Positions 25,772-34,990 of a stretch of DNA of 64,000 nt are shown piece after piece. The position numbers were made by a program, and so were the translations under genes. This DNA comes from Actinoalloteichus_B caeruleus (lineage in GTDB: Bacteria; Actinomycetota; Actinomycetes; Mycobacteriales; Pseudonocardiaceae): NCBI RefSeq assembly GCF_000718005.1, contig NZ_JODV01000008.1. One strand, written 5' to 3'. The number at the start of each line of letters is the position of its first letter. Position 1 is the first letter of the stretch. The notes under the pieces are model-generated. The model was not told the origin of the DNA, did no database searches, and worked only from the letters and a program-made list of their open reading frames with translations.

Positions 25772-26401
25772 TCAGTGCCCCCGGTCAATCCACTCCTGGA
25801 GGTGCGGGGCCTCCGCTCCGATCGTCGTGGTGTCCCCGTGCCCGGTGTGGACGACGGTCTCCGCCGGCAACGTCAGCAGGCGGTCCCGGATCGAGGCGAT
25901 GATCGTCGGGAAATCGGAGAAGGACCGTCCGGTGGCACCGGGGCCGCCCTGGAACAGGGTGTCACCGGTCAGGACCGCGGTCAGCTCGGGCACGTGCAGG
26001 CTGACCGAACCCCAGCTGTGCCCGGGCGTGGCCAACACCCGCAGGGTCAGACCGGCCACGGTGAGCTCGGCACCGTCCACCAGCTCACCATCGGGTGCCC
26101 GGCCGGGGTGCGCGACATCCCAGAGGTGGCGGTCCTCCGGGTTGATCAGCACGGGAGCGCCGGTCGCCGAGGCGACCTCGACCGCGGCGTTGACGTGGTC
26201 GTTGTGCCCGTGGGTGCAGGCGACGGCCACGACCGAGCGGTCGCCCACCGCGGCCAGCACCGCCCGCGCGTCGTGCGCCGGGTCGACGACCAGCACCTCG
26301 CGGTCGTCGCCCACGAGCCAGACGTTGTTGTCCACGTCGAAGTCCTGACCGTCCAGGCTGAAGGTGCCCGAGGTCACCACACGTTCGATCGAGGCGGCCA
26401 T
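25772..26401 (-). CDS. metallo-beta-lactamase-fold hydrolase linked to MscR
   Basis: 209-aa single-domain hydrolase of the glyoxalase II-like group. Metal ligands: THGHNDH at about residue 63, the His of TPGHSWGSVSLH near 125, Asp of LTGDTLF near 145, and the His of VHTGHGDTT near 187. The ATG overlaps the mscR stop by one base (TGATG), so the two are coupled. In M. tuberculosis the same pair is Rv2259-Rv2260. A role in hydrolysing mycothiol thioesters, such as S-formylmycothiol, made by MscR is a reasonable inference from context, not shown by sequence. Confidence 0.88.
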   Translation of the reverse strand: MAASIERVVTSGTFSLDGQDFDVDNNVWLVGDDREVLVVDPAHDARAVLAAVGDRSVVAVACTHGHNDHVNAAVEVASATGAPVLINPEDRHLWDVAHPGRAPDGELVDGAELTVAGLTLRVLATPGHSWGSVSLHVPELTAVLTGDTLFQGGPGATGRSFSDFPTIIASIRDRLLTLPAETVVHTGHGDTTTIGAEAPHLQEWIDRGH

Positions 26402-27486
26402 CAGAGCATCACCACCGAGCGCAGCACGTCGCCGTGGTGCATCCTCTCGAACGCCTCCTCCACGTCGTCGAGCGAGATCCGCTCGGTGACGAAGTCGGCG
26501 AGGTTCAGCCGCCCCTGGAGGTACAGGTCGATGAGCATGGGGAAGTCCCGGTCGGGCAGGCAGTCGCCGTACCAGGAGGACTTCACCGCCCCGCCCCGGG
26601 AGAAGACGTCCAGCAGCGGCAGTTCGATGGTCATCTCCGGAGTGGGCACCCCCACCAGGACGACGGTTCCGGCCAGGTCACGGGCGTAGAAGGCCTGGCG
26701 GAAGGTCTCGGGCCGCCCGACGGCGTCGATGACGACGTCCGCGCCGAAGCCGTTGGTCAGCTCGCGGACGCGCTCCACGACGTCGACCTCACGCGCGGCC
26801 ACGGTGTGGGTGGCGCCGAACCGGCGCGCCGTCTCCAACTTCCGCTCGTCGATGTCGACGGCGATGATCGTCGACGCCCCGGCGAGCCTGCTCCCGGCGA
26901 TGGCGGCGTCGCCAACGCCCCCGCACCCGATCACCGCCACGCTGTCGCCCCGGCCGACCGATCCGGTGTTGATGGCGGCCCCGATGCCGGCCATCACGCC
27001 GCAGCCCAGCAGGCCCGCGACGGCCGGTTCGGCGGCGGGGTCGACCTTGGTGCACTGCCCGGCGTGCACCAGGGTCTTCTCGGCGAAGGCCCCGATGCCC
27101 AGCGCCGGGGTGAGCGGTGTTCCGTCGGCCAGGGTCATCTTCCTGGCCGCGTTGTGCGTGTCGAAGCAGTACCAGGGGCGGCCTCGCCGACAGGCGCGGC
27201 ACTTCCCGCACACCGCGCGCCAGTTCAGCACCACGTAGTCCCCCGGCCGGAGGTCGGTGACGCCCCCGCCGACCTCCTCCACGACGCCGGCGGCCTCGTG
27301 CCCGAGCAGGAAGGGGAACTCGTCGTTGATCCCGCCCTGGCGGTAGTGCAGGTCGGTGTGGCAGACCCCGCAGGCCAGGACGCGGACCACCGCCTCCCCG
27401 GGCCCCGGGTCGGGTACCACGATCGTCTCCACCGTGACGGGCGCGTCCTTGCTCCTGGACACGACTCCGCGAACCTCGTGCGGCAA
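26401..27486 (-). CDS. mscR: S-(hydroxymethyl)mycothiol dehydrogenase
   Basis: Zinc alcohol dehydrogenase that oxidises the mycothiol-formaldehyde adduct with NAD+ and can reduce S-nitrosomycothiol. A TTG start at 27486 is chosen: GGGAGG lies 9 bases upstream, the protein then begins LPHEVRGVV in register with mycobacterial MscR, and the length is 361 aa as there. The ATG-started frame to 27585 is rejected. Catalytic Cys in ACGVCHTDL (about 37), structural-zinc cysteines in CGKCRACRRGRPWYC (about 89-103), and the NAD fold at VIGCGGVGDAAIAG (about 195). Cytoplasmic; mycothiol dependence marks an actinobacterium. Confidence 0.94.
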   Translation of the reverse strand: MPHEVRGVVSRSKDAPVTVETIVVPDPGPGEAVVRVLACGVCHTDLHYRQGGINDEFPFLLGHEAAGVVEEVGGGVTDLRPGDYVVLNWRAVCGKCRACRRGRPWYCFDTHNAARKMTLADGTPLTPALGIGAFAEKTLVHAGQCTKVDPAAEPAVAGLLGCGVMAGIGAAINTGSVGRGDSVAVIGCGGVGDAAIAGSRLAGASTIIAVDIDERKLETARRFGATHTVAAREVDVVERVRELTNGFGADVVIDAVGRPETFRQAFYARDLAGTVVLVGVPTPEMTIELPLLDVFSRGGAVKSSWYGDCLPDRDFPMLIDLYLQGRLNLADFVTERISLDDVEEAFERMHHGDVLRSVVML

Positions 27487-27638
27487 CGGACCGGACCTCC
27501 CTCGTGTGGTGCTCGGCCGCCCGGGACGGGCGGCCACGGCCAGAGGTAGATCCTGCTGGACGTGGCCGACGAGCGCCACCGCCACGTTCTGGTGGTGCGC
27601 ACTCGCCGGCCACCTGCCGGCCGTCCCCCGTCAGTCCG

Positions 27639-29963
27639 TCACTCGGCGCCGGCCAGCGCGGCGCGCGCGGTCGCGCTGGCGCTCACCAACGCGCGCAACG
27701 CCGGCTCGACCTCCGGGTAGCCACGGGTCTTGAGCCCGCAGTCCGGGTTGATCCACAACCGCTGCCCTGGGACGGCGGCGAGCGCCGCCTCCACGAGGCC
27801 GGTGACCTCCTCGACCGCGGGGACCCGGGGCGAGTGGATGTCGTACACGCCCGGACCGACGCCGCGTCGGTACCCGATCTCGTGCAGGTCCGCCAGGACC
27901 TCCATCCGCGATCGGGCGGCCTCGATGGTGGTGACGTCGGCGTCCAGCCCGTCGATCGCCTCGATGACGTCCCCGAACTCCGAGTAGCAGAGGTGGGTGT
28001 GGATCTGGGTGCCGTCCGAGACCCCCGCGGTCGCCAGGCGGAAGGCGTCCACGGCCCACGACAGGTACGCGGCGCGGTCGGCGGCGCGCAACGGCAGGAG
28101 TTCCCGCAGCGCCGGTTCGTCGACCTGGATGACCCGCAGACCGGCGGCCTCGAGATCGCGGACCTCCCCGCGCAGCGCCAGCGCCACCTGGGCGGCGGTG
28201 TCCGCGAGCGGTTGGTCGTCCCGGACGAAGGACCAGGCCAGGATGGTCACCGGTCCGGTGAGCATTCCCTTGACCGGGCGGTCGGTCAGGCTCTGGGCGT
28301 AGGAACTCCAGTCGACCGTGATCGGGGCGGGACGGCTGACGTCCCCGTGCAGGATCGGGGGTCGCACGCACCGGGAACCGTAGGACTGCACCCAGCCGTG
28401 CTCGGTGGCGGCGAACCCGTCGAGGTGCTCGGCGAAGTACTGCACCATGTCGTTGCGTTCCGGCTCACCGTGGACGAGCACGTCCAGGCCGATGTCCTCC
28501 TGGAAGCGGATGACCCGCTCGATCTCGATCCGCATCCGACGGCGGTACTCGTCCTCAGAGAGGCGGCCGGCCCGGCGCAGCGCGCGCGCCCTGCGGATGT
28601 CGTCGGTCTGCGGGAAGGAGCCGATGGTGGTGGTCGCCAGCGGCGGCAGCCCCAGCTTGTCCTGCTGGGCCTTGGCGCGGACCTCGTAGTCGCCCCGGGT
28701 CCGGTGCTCGGGCCGCAACGCGTCGATCTGGGCCCGGACCTGGTGGTTGCGACCGGCGGCGCTGGACCGGCCGGCCAGGACCTCCCGGGCGCCGGCCAGT
28801 TCCTCGGCGACCTCCCCCGTCCCGCCGGTGAGCGCGCGCTCGAGCAGGACGACCTCGGCGACCTTCTGCTCCGCGAAGGCCAGCCAGGAGCGGACGGTGG
28901 GGTCGATGCGCGTCTCGCGACGGACGTCGTAGGGCACGTGCAGCAGCGGTGCCGAGCTGGAGACGTGCACCGAGCCGGCCACCCCCAGCAGGGTGGCGCA
29001 GGCGCCCAGCGCGGCGTCCAGGTCGGTGCGCCAGATGTTGCGGCCGTCGACGACGCCGGCGAGGACGGTCTTGGTCCGCAGGCCGCTCAGCCCGGTCAGG
29101 TCGTCCACGGAGGAGGGGCCGGCCACCAGGTCGACGGCCACGGCCTCCACTCCGGTGTCGGCGAGCACGCCCAGCGCGGGGCCGAGGTCGCCGTAGTAGC
29201 CGGCGACCAGCAGCGCCGGGCGGTTGGCTACGGCGGAGAGCCGGTCGTAGGCGGCGCGGAGTGCGGCCAGGTCGCCCTCGGAGCGGTCGGCCGCGAAGGC
29301 GGGCTCGTCCAGCTGCACCCACTCGACACCCGCCTCGCCGAGCTCGGTCAGCAGCCGCTCGTAGACGGGCAGCAGCCGGTCGAGGAGGCTCAGCGGGGTG
29401 AAGTCCTCCGGCGCGTCCTCGGCGCGCTTCGCCAGCAGCAGGAAGGTCACGGGCCCGAGCACCACCGGCCTGGTGGTCACACCCAGCGCCCTGGCCTCCC
29501 GGTACTCGGCGACCGGTTTGTCGTCCGACAGCGAGAACTCGGTGTCGGGGCCCAGTTCGGGGACGAGGTAGTGGTAGTTGGTGTCGAACCACTTCGTCAT
29601 CTCGAGGGGGGCCGCGTCGCCACGTCCCCGGGCGGCGGCGAAGTAGGTGTCGAGCGGGTCGAGACCGAGCCGCCGGAAACGGTCCGGGACCGCGCCGAGC
29701 ATGACGGCGGTGTCGAGGACCTGGTCGTAGTAGGAGAAGGTGTTGCCGGGGACGGAGCCGAGGCCTGCCTCCAGCAGGCCGGTCCACGTCTCGGACCGGA
29801 TGCTCGCGCCGACCCGGCGGAGTTCGTCCTGGTCGATCCGCCCGGCCCAGTACGCCTCGACGGCGCGCTTGAGTTCACGGTCGCGGCCGATCCTGGGGTA
29901 GCCGAGCACGGTCGAGCCCAACGGGGTCGGGGCGGGGCGGGGGGTGGTCGGAACGTCGGTCAC
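27639..29963 (-). CDS. metE: cobalamin-independent methionine synthase
   Basis: Transfers methyl from 5-methyltetrahydropteroyl-triglutamate to homocysteine without B12. 774 aa from a GTG at 29963 with GAGGAGAGC in front. N-terminal half begins LGYPRIGRDRELKRAVEAYW; the C-terminal catalytic barrel starts near residue 440 (TTTIGSFPQTDDIRRAR). Zinc ligands: His and Cys in IHTHLCYSEFGD (about 648), Glu in the TIEAARS block and Cys in NPDCGLKTRGYPE (about 734). The gene stands alone behind a cobalamin riboswitch, so it should be off when B12 is available and a B12-dependent MetH (not in the window) can work. Confidence 0.97.
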   Translation of the reverse strand: MTDVPTTPRPAPTPLGSTVLGYPRIGRDRELKRAVEAYWAGRIDQDELRRVGASIRSETWTGLLEAGLGSVPGNTFSYYDQVLDTAVMLGAVPDRFRRLGLDPLDTYFAAARGRGDAAPLEMTKWFDTNYHYLVPELGPDTEFSLSDDKPVAEYREARALGVTTRPVVLGPVTFLLLAKRAEDAPEDFTPLSLLDRLLPVYERLLTELGEAGVEWVQLDEPAFAADRSEGDLAALRAAYDRLSAVANRPALLVAGYYGDLGPALGVLADTGVEAVAVDLVAGPSSVDDLTGLSGLRTKTVLAGVVDGRNIWRTDLDAALGACATLLGVAGSVHVSSSAPLLHVPYDVRRETRIDPTVRSWLAFAEQKVAEVVLLERALTGGTGEVAEELAGAREVLAGRSSAAGRNHQVRAQIDALRPEHRTRGDYEVRAKAQQDKLGLPPLATTTIGSFPQTDDIRRARALRRAGRLSEDEYRRRMRIEIERVIRFQEDIGLDVLVHGEPERNDMVQYFAEHLDGFAATEHGWVQSYGSRCVRPPILHGDVSRPAPITVDWSSYAQSLTDRPVKGMLTGPVTILAWSFVRDDQPLADTAAQVALALRGEVRDLEAAGLRVIQVDEPALRELLPLRAADRAAYLSWAVDAFRLATAGVSDGTQIHTHLCYSEFGDVIEAIDGLDADVTTIEAARSRMEVLADLHEIGYRRGVGPGVYDIHSPRVPAVEEVTGLVEAALAAVPGQRLWINPDCGLKTRGYPEVEPALRALVSASATARAALAGAE

Positions 29964-30108
29964 TGCTCTCTCCTCGCGAGCTCGTACCACGTCCGGCCGG
30001 GGAGGCGGTGTTCCCGCGCGGCCGTGGAGCCGCGCGCCAGGCGGGCGCCTGGGGCAGACGGTCGTGCCTCCCACCGGGTCCGGACCGGTGCGCGCCGGGC
30101 GACGCGCA

Positions 30109-30340
30109 CGCCGGTGGCAGGTCTTCGGACTCGCGGGCACGCCGACCGTGCTGGTCGGCCCCTACTGGCCGTCGCTTCCCAGGCGCCCCGTCGGGGTGTC
30201 CAGTGCTCTTCCCGCCCTGGTCTCACGACCGGGACGGGGACGGCGTTCGTTCCCGCTCACCGCTGCGGGGGCAGTCCCGGACTCGCACCGGGTTCCCTCT
30301 TGCTCCGTCCGGCCCCTCGGGGCCTCGCGAACCACCAGCG
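30109..30340 (-). ncRNA. cobalamin riboswitch upstream of metE
   Basis: On the minus strand the metE leader shows the class pattern: GGGAACCCGGTGCGAGTC, GGACTGCCCCCGCAGCGG, TGAGCGGGAACGA, GGAAGCGACGGCCAGTAG, and the B12 box ending GAGTCCGAAGACCTGCC. The ends CGCTGGTGG and CCACCGGCG can form P1. It lies about 145 bp before the metE start. B12 binding is expected to shut metE off. Confidence 0.95.
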
Positions 30341-30462
30341 GCCGCATCGTAGCGAGAAAACCGACCCGTTCGGCCGGTGTCGCACATGGTGGACGGTCGG
30401 GCTCGTGAGCTGCGCCGACGGTCGGCGGGCGTGGGGGATGAGCGGGGACCTAGGCTCGGGGC

Positions 30463-31005
30463 ATGCCCTCCGACACGCCCGGCACACCCCTTCCCGGCAA
30501 GCCCAACTCCGCGGCGGCGACCACGCTCAGCCAGATCATGACCGGCTCCGACACGAACCTCTACGGCACGGTGCACGGCGGCGTGATCATGAAGTTCGTC
30601 GACGACGTGGCGGCCGCGTGCGCCGGCCGGCACTCCGGTGGCACGGCCCTGACGGTCTTCATGGACGAGATGCTGTTCCTGGTGCCGGTGAAGGTGGGGG
30701 ATCTCGTCCACGCCAGCGCCCAGGTGAACTGGACGGGCCGCACCTCGATGGAGGTCGGGGTGCGCGTGGTGGCGGAACGGTGGAACGAGTCCGTCCCGGC
30801 GACCCACGTGGCGAGTGCCTACCTCGTGTTCGTGGCGGTCGACGCCGAGAACCGGCCGCGTCCGGTGCCCCCGCTGACGCCGGTGACGCCCGATGACCGC
30901 CGGCGGTGGGCGGAGGCCGAGATCCGCCGCCAGCACCGCCTGGCCCGGCGGGAGGCGATCCGCCAGCACCGCACGGACAACCCGAGGAACCCGAACGGCG
31001 GCTGA
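30463..31005 (+). CDS. hotdog-fold acyl-CoA thioesterase
   Basis: 180 aa. Residues about 15-145 form one hotdog domain of the YciA/cytosolic acyl-CoA hydrolase type: SQIMTGSDTNLYGTVHGGVIMKFVDDVAA (central helix with the HGG turn), then VHASAQVNWTGRTSMEVGVRV and SAYLVFVAVD. The C-terminal tail is Arg-rich. It would hydrolyse acyl-CoA esters; chain length is not predictable. The ATG at 30463 lies just after TAGGCT, suggesting a leaderless transcript. It is a single gene facing the metal-importer operon end-to-end. Confidence 0.88.
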   Translation: MPSDTPGTPLPGKPNSAAATTLSQIMTGSDTNLYGTVHGGVIMKFVDDVAAACAGRHSGGTALTVFMDEMLFLVPVKVGDLVHASAQVNWTGRTSMEVGVRVVAERWNESVPATHVASAYLVFVAVDAENRPRPVPPLTPVTPDDRRRWAEAEIRRQHRLARREAIRQHRTDNPRNPNGG

Positions 31006-31023
31006 CCCCGGCCGGCCGCTCCC

Positions 31024-31950
31024 CTAGCCCCGTCGGGCAGTGGGGCCGGCGCTCGTCCCGGAGCGGCGGGTCGGGCTGTCGCGGGGGACCCGTCCGCGCC
31101 GCCGCCACAGCAGACCCCGTCGCGGGGCGAACACCAGGGCCACCACGAAGAGCCCGACCGCGGCCAGTCCGATCGAGCCGGCCACCGAGCTGTCCAGGCG
31201 CACGGCGGCCCGCTGCCCGAGCAGCGCGCTCACCCAGCCCACGGCGACGGCGATGCCGAGCATGCTGTCGAGCCGCCGGGCGACCAGCTGGGCCGTGGCC
31301 GAGGGGACGACGAAGAACGTCACGACCAGGATGGCTCCGATGCTCTCGAACGCGGTCACGGCCACGGCCGCGACCAGCACCAACAGCCCCCGTTCGACGA
31401 GCCGCACCCTGATTCCGGTGGCCTCGGCGAACTCGGGGTCGAAACTCGTGAGCACGAGCGGACGCCAGAACAGGACGACGACGGCCAGGACGACGACGGC
31501 GGCGGCACCGGTGATCAGCAGGGACCGGGGCACCTGGGTGCCCCCGAGGTCCAGGGTGCGCAGCGGCGCGAAGGTCAGCTCGCCGTAGATGGTCGAGTCG
31601 AGGTCGAGGTGGACCCCGGAGGTGTACTGGCTGACGCCCAGCACGCCCAGCGAGAACAGCGCGGGGAAGACGAGCGCGATGGCGGCGTCGGAGGCGACGA
31701 TCCCGCTGCGGCGGAGCGCCTGGAAGGCGAGCACGCAGACCACGCCGAAGAGGGTCGCGCCGAGCAGCATGGCGATCGTGTCCCGGCCCCCGGTCACCAG
31801 GTGGACGCCCACGATCCCCGGCAGCACCGCGTGGCTGACCGCGTCGGGCAGCAGTGCGCGTCCGCGCAGCACCAGGAAGGTCCCGAGCAGGCCGCACGAC
31901 GTGGCCAGCAGGCCGGCGGTCAGGACGATGACGAGGTCGTCGGAGGTCAC
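31024..31950 (-). CDS. Zn/Mn ABC transporter permease (second)
   Basis: 308-aa ABC-3 family permease with about eight membrane helices. Family marks: LVLRGRALLPDAVSHAVLPGIV at about 25, and a central FDPEFAEATGIRV loop near 170 that contacts the ATPase. The C-terminal 35 residues are Arg-rich and cytoplasmic. Its start overlaps the stop of the first permease gene by 4 bp, so all four importer genes are coupled. Having two different permeases resembles Mn/Zn importers of the Mnt/Tro type; ZnuABC usually has a homodimer of one. It is the last gene of the operon. Confidence 0.9.
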   Translation of the reverse strand: MTSDDLVIVLTAGLLATSCGLLGTFLVLRGRALLPDAVSHAVLPGIVGVHLVTGGRDTIAMLLGATLFGVVCVLAFQALRRSGIVASDAAIALVFPALFSLGVLGVSQYTSGVHLDLDSTIYGELTFAPLRTLDLGGTQVPRSLLITGAAAVVVLAVVVLFWRPLVLTSFDPEFAEATGIRVRLVERGLLVLVAAVAVTAFESIGAILVVTFFVVPSATAQLVARRLDSMLGIAVAVGWVSALLGQRAAVRLDSSVAGSIGLAAVGLFVVALVFAPRRGLLWRRRGRVPRDSPTRRSGTSAGPTARRG

Positions 31951-32885
31951 CGGGCGCCTCCCGTCACTCGGGGCCGCGACCCCGGATCGTGCGGGGCGCG
32001 GGGAGTCGAGCCGGCGGCACGGGGCCGGCGGGTCCGGACCAGCACCCCACGACGAGGCGCGAACAGCACGGCGAGCACGGCGGCGGACGTGGCCAGCAGC
32101 ACGATGACCGGGCCGGCCGGCAGTTCGGCTCGTCCGGCGAGGAGCGCTCCGGAGGCTCCGCTCGTCGCCCCGACGGCGGCGGACAGGGTCAGCAGGGCAC
32201 CGAGCCGGGTGGTGAGTTGCCGGGCGGCGACGGCGGGGGCCACGAGCAGCGCGACCATGAGCACCGCGCCGACCGTGCGCACGCCGAGGACGATCGCCAC
32301 CGCGAGCAGGACCGTGCTGGCCGCCTCCACGGCCCAGCGGGGCACCCCCGCGACGGCGGCGAATCCCGGGTCGAAGGCGGCGGTGCGCAGCACGCGGAAC
32401 CAGACGGCGACCGCCAGCAGCGCGGACCCCCCTACCACGAGGGTCAGGACGACGTCCCGTTCCACCATGCCGGCGGGCTGGCCGAAGAGGTAGTCGGAGA
32501 GTCCGCTCTGGCCCGCGTTCCCGGTGCCGGCCAGCGCGGTGAGCAGCACGATCCCGGTGGTGAACGCGGCGGAGAGCACCACTCCGATGGCGACGTCCGG
32601 GCGGCTGCCCGCGTACCGTTCGAGGCCGATCACGGCCAGCGCGGCCAGGGCCGCGGTCAGCCCGGCACCCAACAGCATCAGCGGCAGGTTCTTGGTGCCG
32701 GCCACCACGAAGCCCAGGACGACCCCCGGCAGGGTGCCGTGGCTCATCGCGTCCCCGAACATGCTCCTGCCCCGCAGGACAGCCAGGGGACCCAGCGCAC
32801 CCGCGACCAGTCCGATGACGGCCGCCCCCACCGCGACGACCGCCTCCGGGTAGGGCAGGGGCAGCGAGGTGATCAGCCAGTTCAC
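31947..32885 (-). CDS. Zn/Mn ABC transporter permease (first)
   Basis: 312-aa ABC-3 permease, paralogous to the next gene. LAVLRGRSMFGDAMSHGTLPGVVLGF at about 34 and AAFDPGFAAVAGVPRWAVE near 170 are the family motifs; around eight to nine helices are visible. The C-terminal 30 residues are Pro/Arg-rich. It overlaps the ATPase gene by 4 bp and the second permease by 4 bp. With that partner it should form the membrane channel that receives metal from the binding protein. Confidence 0.9.
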   Translation of the reverse strand: MNWLITSLPLPYPEAVVAVGAAVIGLVAGALGPLAVLRGRSMFGDAMSHGTLPGVVLGFVVAGTKNLPLMLLGAGLTAALAALAVIGLERYAGSRPDVAIGVVLSAAFTTGIVLLTALAGTGNAGQSGLSDYLFGQPAGMVERDVVLTLVVGGSALLAVAVWFRVLRTAAFDPGFAAVAGVPRWAVEAASTVLLAVAIVLGVRTVGAVLMVALLVAPAVAARQLTTRLGALLTLSAAVGATSGASGALLAGRAELPAGPVIVLLATSAAVLAVLFAPRRGVLVRTRRPRAAGSTPRAPHDPGSRPRVTGGAR

Positions 32886-33757
32886 CGGTCCTGGCCCCCG
32901 TCTGTCGTCACCGGGGTCCGCCCCGGTCCGTCCGGGGGGTCGGTCGCGGCCACGCCGGCGGGGGCGCGCGCGCCCGGCTGGTCGGTCTCCTCGCGCAGCG
33001 GGGCGAGGCCGTAGGCGTGCTCCAGCAGCTCCGGGCGGAGCACCTCGGCGGGCGCACCGTCGGCGAGGACCCGACCAGCGAGCAGCACGGCGTGGTCGAA
33101 GCGCTCGCGCACGGTGCGGAGGTCGTGGTGCACCGCGATCACCGAGCGCCCCTCGTCGCGGCAGAGCTCGGTGAGCAGGTCGAGCAGTGCGGCCTCGGTG
33201 CGGGCGTCCACCCCGGCGAAGGGTTCGTCCAGCACGAGGAGGTCGGCCCGCTGGGCCAGCGCCCTGGCGAGGAAGACACGTTGGCGTTGCCCACCGGACA
33301 GTTCGTCGAGGGGGCGGTCGGCCAGGTCGAGCACACCGGTGCGCCGCAGCGCTCCCTCGACTGCGGCGTCGTCCTCCTCGGTGAGTCGACGGAACCAGCC
33401 GCGCCGGGGGTAGCGCCCCATCTCGACCACCTGGCCGGCCGTGATCGGGAAGTCCCTGGTGACGGCGTCGCGTTGCGGGACGTAGGCGACGCGTCGACGG
33501 ACCGCGCGGAGCGTGTCGTCGAGCAGGGTGAAGCGCCCGCTGGACCGGACGAGCCCGAGCGCCGCCCTGACCAGGGTGGACTTGCCGGCCCCGTTGGGTC
33601 CCACCACGGCGGCGAGCCGACCCGCCGGTACCCGCAGGGTGACCCCGTCCAGCACGTCCGCGCCGCCGTACCCGGCGCGGACGTCGGTCGCGGTGAGGGC
33701 GGACCCCTGGTGACTGACCGGCTGACCGCCCGGGGTCCCGCCCCCGACCGGGATCAC
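32882..33757 (-). CDS. Zn/Mn ABC transporter ATP-binding protein
   Basis: 291 aa from a GTG at 33757 that overlaps the binding-protein stop (GTGA). Walker A GPNGAGKST at about 52, Q-loop YVPQRDAVTRDFP near 94, signature LSGGQRQRVFLARALAQ near 155, Walker B LLVLDEPFAGVD near 176 and the switch His in VIAVHHDL near 205. The sequence matches the Mn/Zn ABC ATPase group (MntB/ZnuC). It powers the two permeases from the cytoplasmic side. A disordered C-terminal tail of about 35 residues is unusual but common in this phylum. Confidence 0.93.
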   Translation of the reverse strand: MIPVGGGTPGGQPVSHQGSALTATDVRAGYGGADVLDGVTLRVPAGRLAAVVGPNGAGKSTLVRAALGLVRSSGRFTLLDDTLRAVRRRVAYVPQRDAVTRDFPITAGQVVEMGRYPRRGWFRRLTEEDDAAVEGALRRTGVLDLADRPLDELSGGQRQRVFLARALAQRADLLVLDEPFAGVDARTEAALLDLLTELCRDEGRSVIAVHHDLRTVRERFDHAVLLAGRVLADGAPAEVLRPELLEHAYGLAPLREETDQPGARAPAGVAATDPPDGPGRTPVTTDGGQDR

Positions 33758-34764
33758 CGCAGCCCCTCGACGAGCTGGTCGACGTTGGCGCGCACCATCC
33801 CCACGTACGTGCCCTCCGGGGTGCCCTCCGCTCCCGCCGCGTCCGAGAAGAGCTCGCCGCCCACGGTCACCTCGGCGCCCCTGCTGCCGGCCGCGGCGAG
33901 CACGGCCTCCAGGCTCTGCCCGGACACGCTCGACTCGACGAAGACGGCGCGCACTCCCCGTTCGGCGATCAGCGCCGCGACGCGGTCGATGTCGGCCGTG
34001 GTGGCCTCGTCCACCGTGGAGATCCCCTGGATCGCCTCGACCTGGACGTCGTAGGCACGTCCGAGGTAGCGGAAGGCGTCGTGCGAGGTGACCAGGACGC
34101 GCCGCTGTTCGGGGATCTCGGCGAGGCGGTCCCGGACCTCCTCGTCGAGGTCGGCGAGCTCGGCGAGGTACTCGTCGGCGGCGTCCCGGTAGGCGGTCGC
34201 GCGCTCGGGGTCCTCGGCCACCAGGGCGTCCCTGATCCCTTCGACCACCCTCGACCAGAGGCTGACGTCGAACCACACGTGCGGGTCGAACTCGCCGTCC
34301 CCCGGCTCGGTGTCGGGGGCGGCGAGCAGTTCCGACTCCGGGATGCTCTCCGCGACCCTGACGACCGCGGTGTCCCCGAGCCCGTCGAGGACGGTCTGGA
34401 GGTTGCCCTCCAGGTGCAGTCCCACGGAGAGGACGAGGTCGGCCTCGCGGAGCTGGTGGAGGTGCCCGGCCCTGGCCTGGAAGAGGTGGGGGTCCACTCC
34501 GGGGCCCATCAGTCCCGCGACGTCGACGTGTTCGCCGCCGATCCGCCGGACGGTGTCGGTGAGGAAGTTGGTGGTGGCGACGACGCGGAGGCCGGCTTCG
34601 TCACCGGTGGCTCTCGCGGTGGTGTCGTCGGTGGGCCGCAGGGCGAACACGATCAACCCGATCGTGGCCACCACGGCGACAAGGGTGGTGATCAGGATCA
34701 CCCTGGCGCGGCGGCGTCGGGCCGACCTCCGGTCGGTGGCGGAGCCTGGTCGTTCGTCGGGCAC
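33754..34764 (-). CDS. Zn/Mn ABC transporter substrate-binding protein
   Basis: 336 aa from a GTG at 34764 with GGGAGGAC upstream; the frame to 34818 is rejected. An uncleaved-looking hydrophobic segment (about 22-42, VILITTLVAVVATIGLIVFAL) after an Arg-rich stretch anchors it, as there is no lipobox Cys. Cluster A-I fold with likely ligands: His in GPGVDPHLFQ (about 92), His in FDPHVWFD (about 167), His in VTSHDAFRYLG (about 230) and Asp in GGELFSDAAG (about 305). Third-ligand His, not Glu, favours zinc or the Tro/MntA subgroup. There is no His-rich loop. It is the first gene of the operon behind a Zur-like box. Confidence 0.9.
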   Translation of the reverse strand: MPDERPGSATDRRSARRRRARVILITTLVAVVATIGLIVFALRPTDDTTARATGDEAGLRVVATTNFLTDTVRRIGGEHVDVAGLMGPGVDPHLFQARAGHLHQLREADLVLSVGLHLEGNLQTVLDGLGDTAVVRVAESIPESELLAAPDTEPGDGEFDPHVWFDVSLWSRVVEGIRDALVAEDPERATAYRDAADEYLAELADLDEEVRDRLAEIPEQRRVLVTSHDAFRYLGRAYDVQVEAIQGISTVDEATTADIDRVAALIAERGVRAVFVESSVSGQSLEAVLAAAGSRGAEVTVGGELFSDAAGAEGTPEGTYVGMVRANVDQLVEGLR

Positions 34765-34826
34765 GATGTCCTCCCGGTCGTGCTGGCCGGCGGCGATCAC
34801 CGCCGCCGACAACCCCACACCCTAGT

Positions 34827-34841
34827 TGAAAATCATTACCA
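34827..34841. promoter_or_regulatory. Zur-like box upstream of the metal importer
   Basis: TGAAAATCATTACCA is a 7-1-7 site resembling actinobacterial Zur boxes (TGAAAAT-n-ATTTTCA type), imperfect in one arm. It lies 63 bp before the binding-protein start, in an AT-rich spot unlike its surroundings. It suggests zinc-dependent repression; match to the consensus is from memory. Confidence 0.6.
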
Positions 34842-34990
34842 TTACGCCCGCTGGTCAACCCATCGGGGACACCGTGTCGCGCGCGCACGTGACCAGCGAA
34901 TCGCTACTCGCAGTCATGAAGATCCACACCCAAAGTCACCGTACCCGGTTATGAGGCAGCCGGGAATATAACGCATCACAACCGGCAACA

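Noticed and set aside
27504..30896. A 1130-codon plus-strand frame
   Set aside because: Antisense to metE and across a clear riboswitch; no family features.
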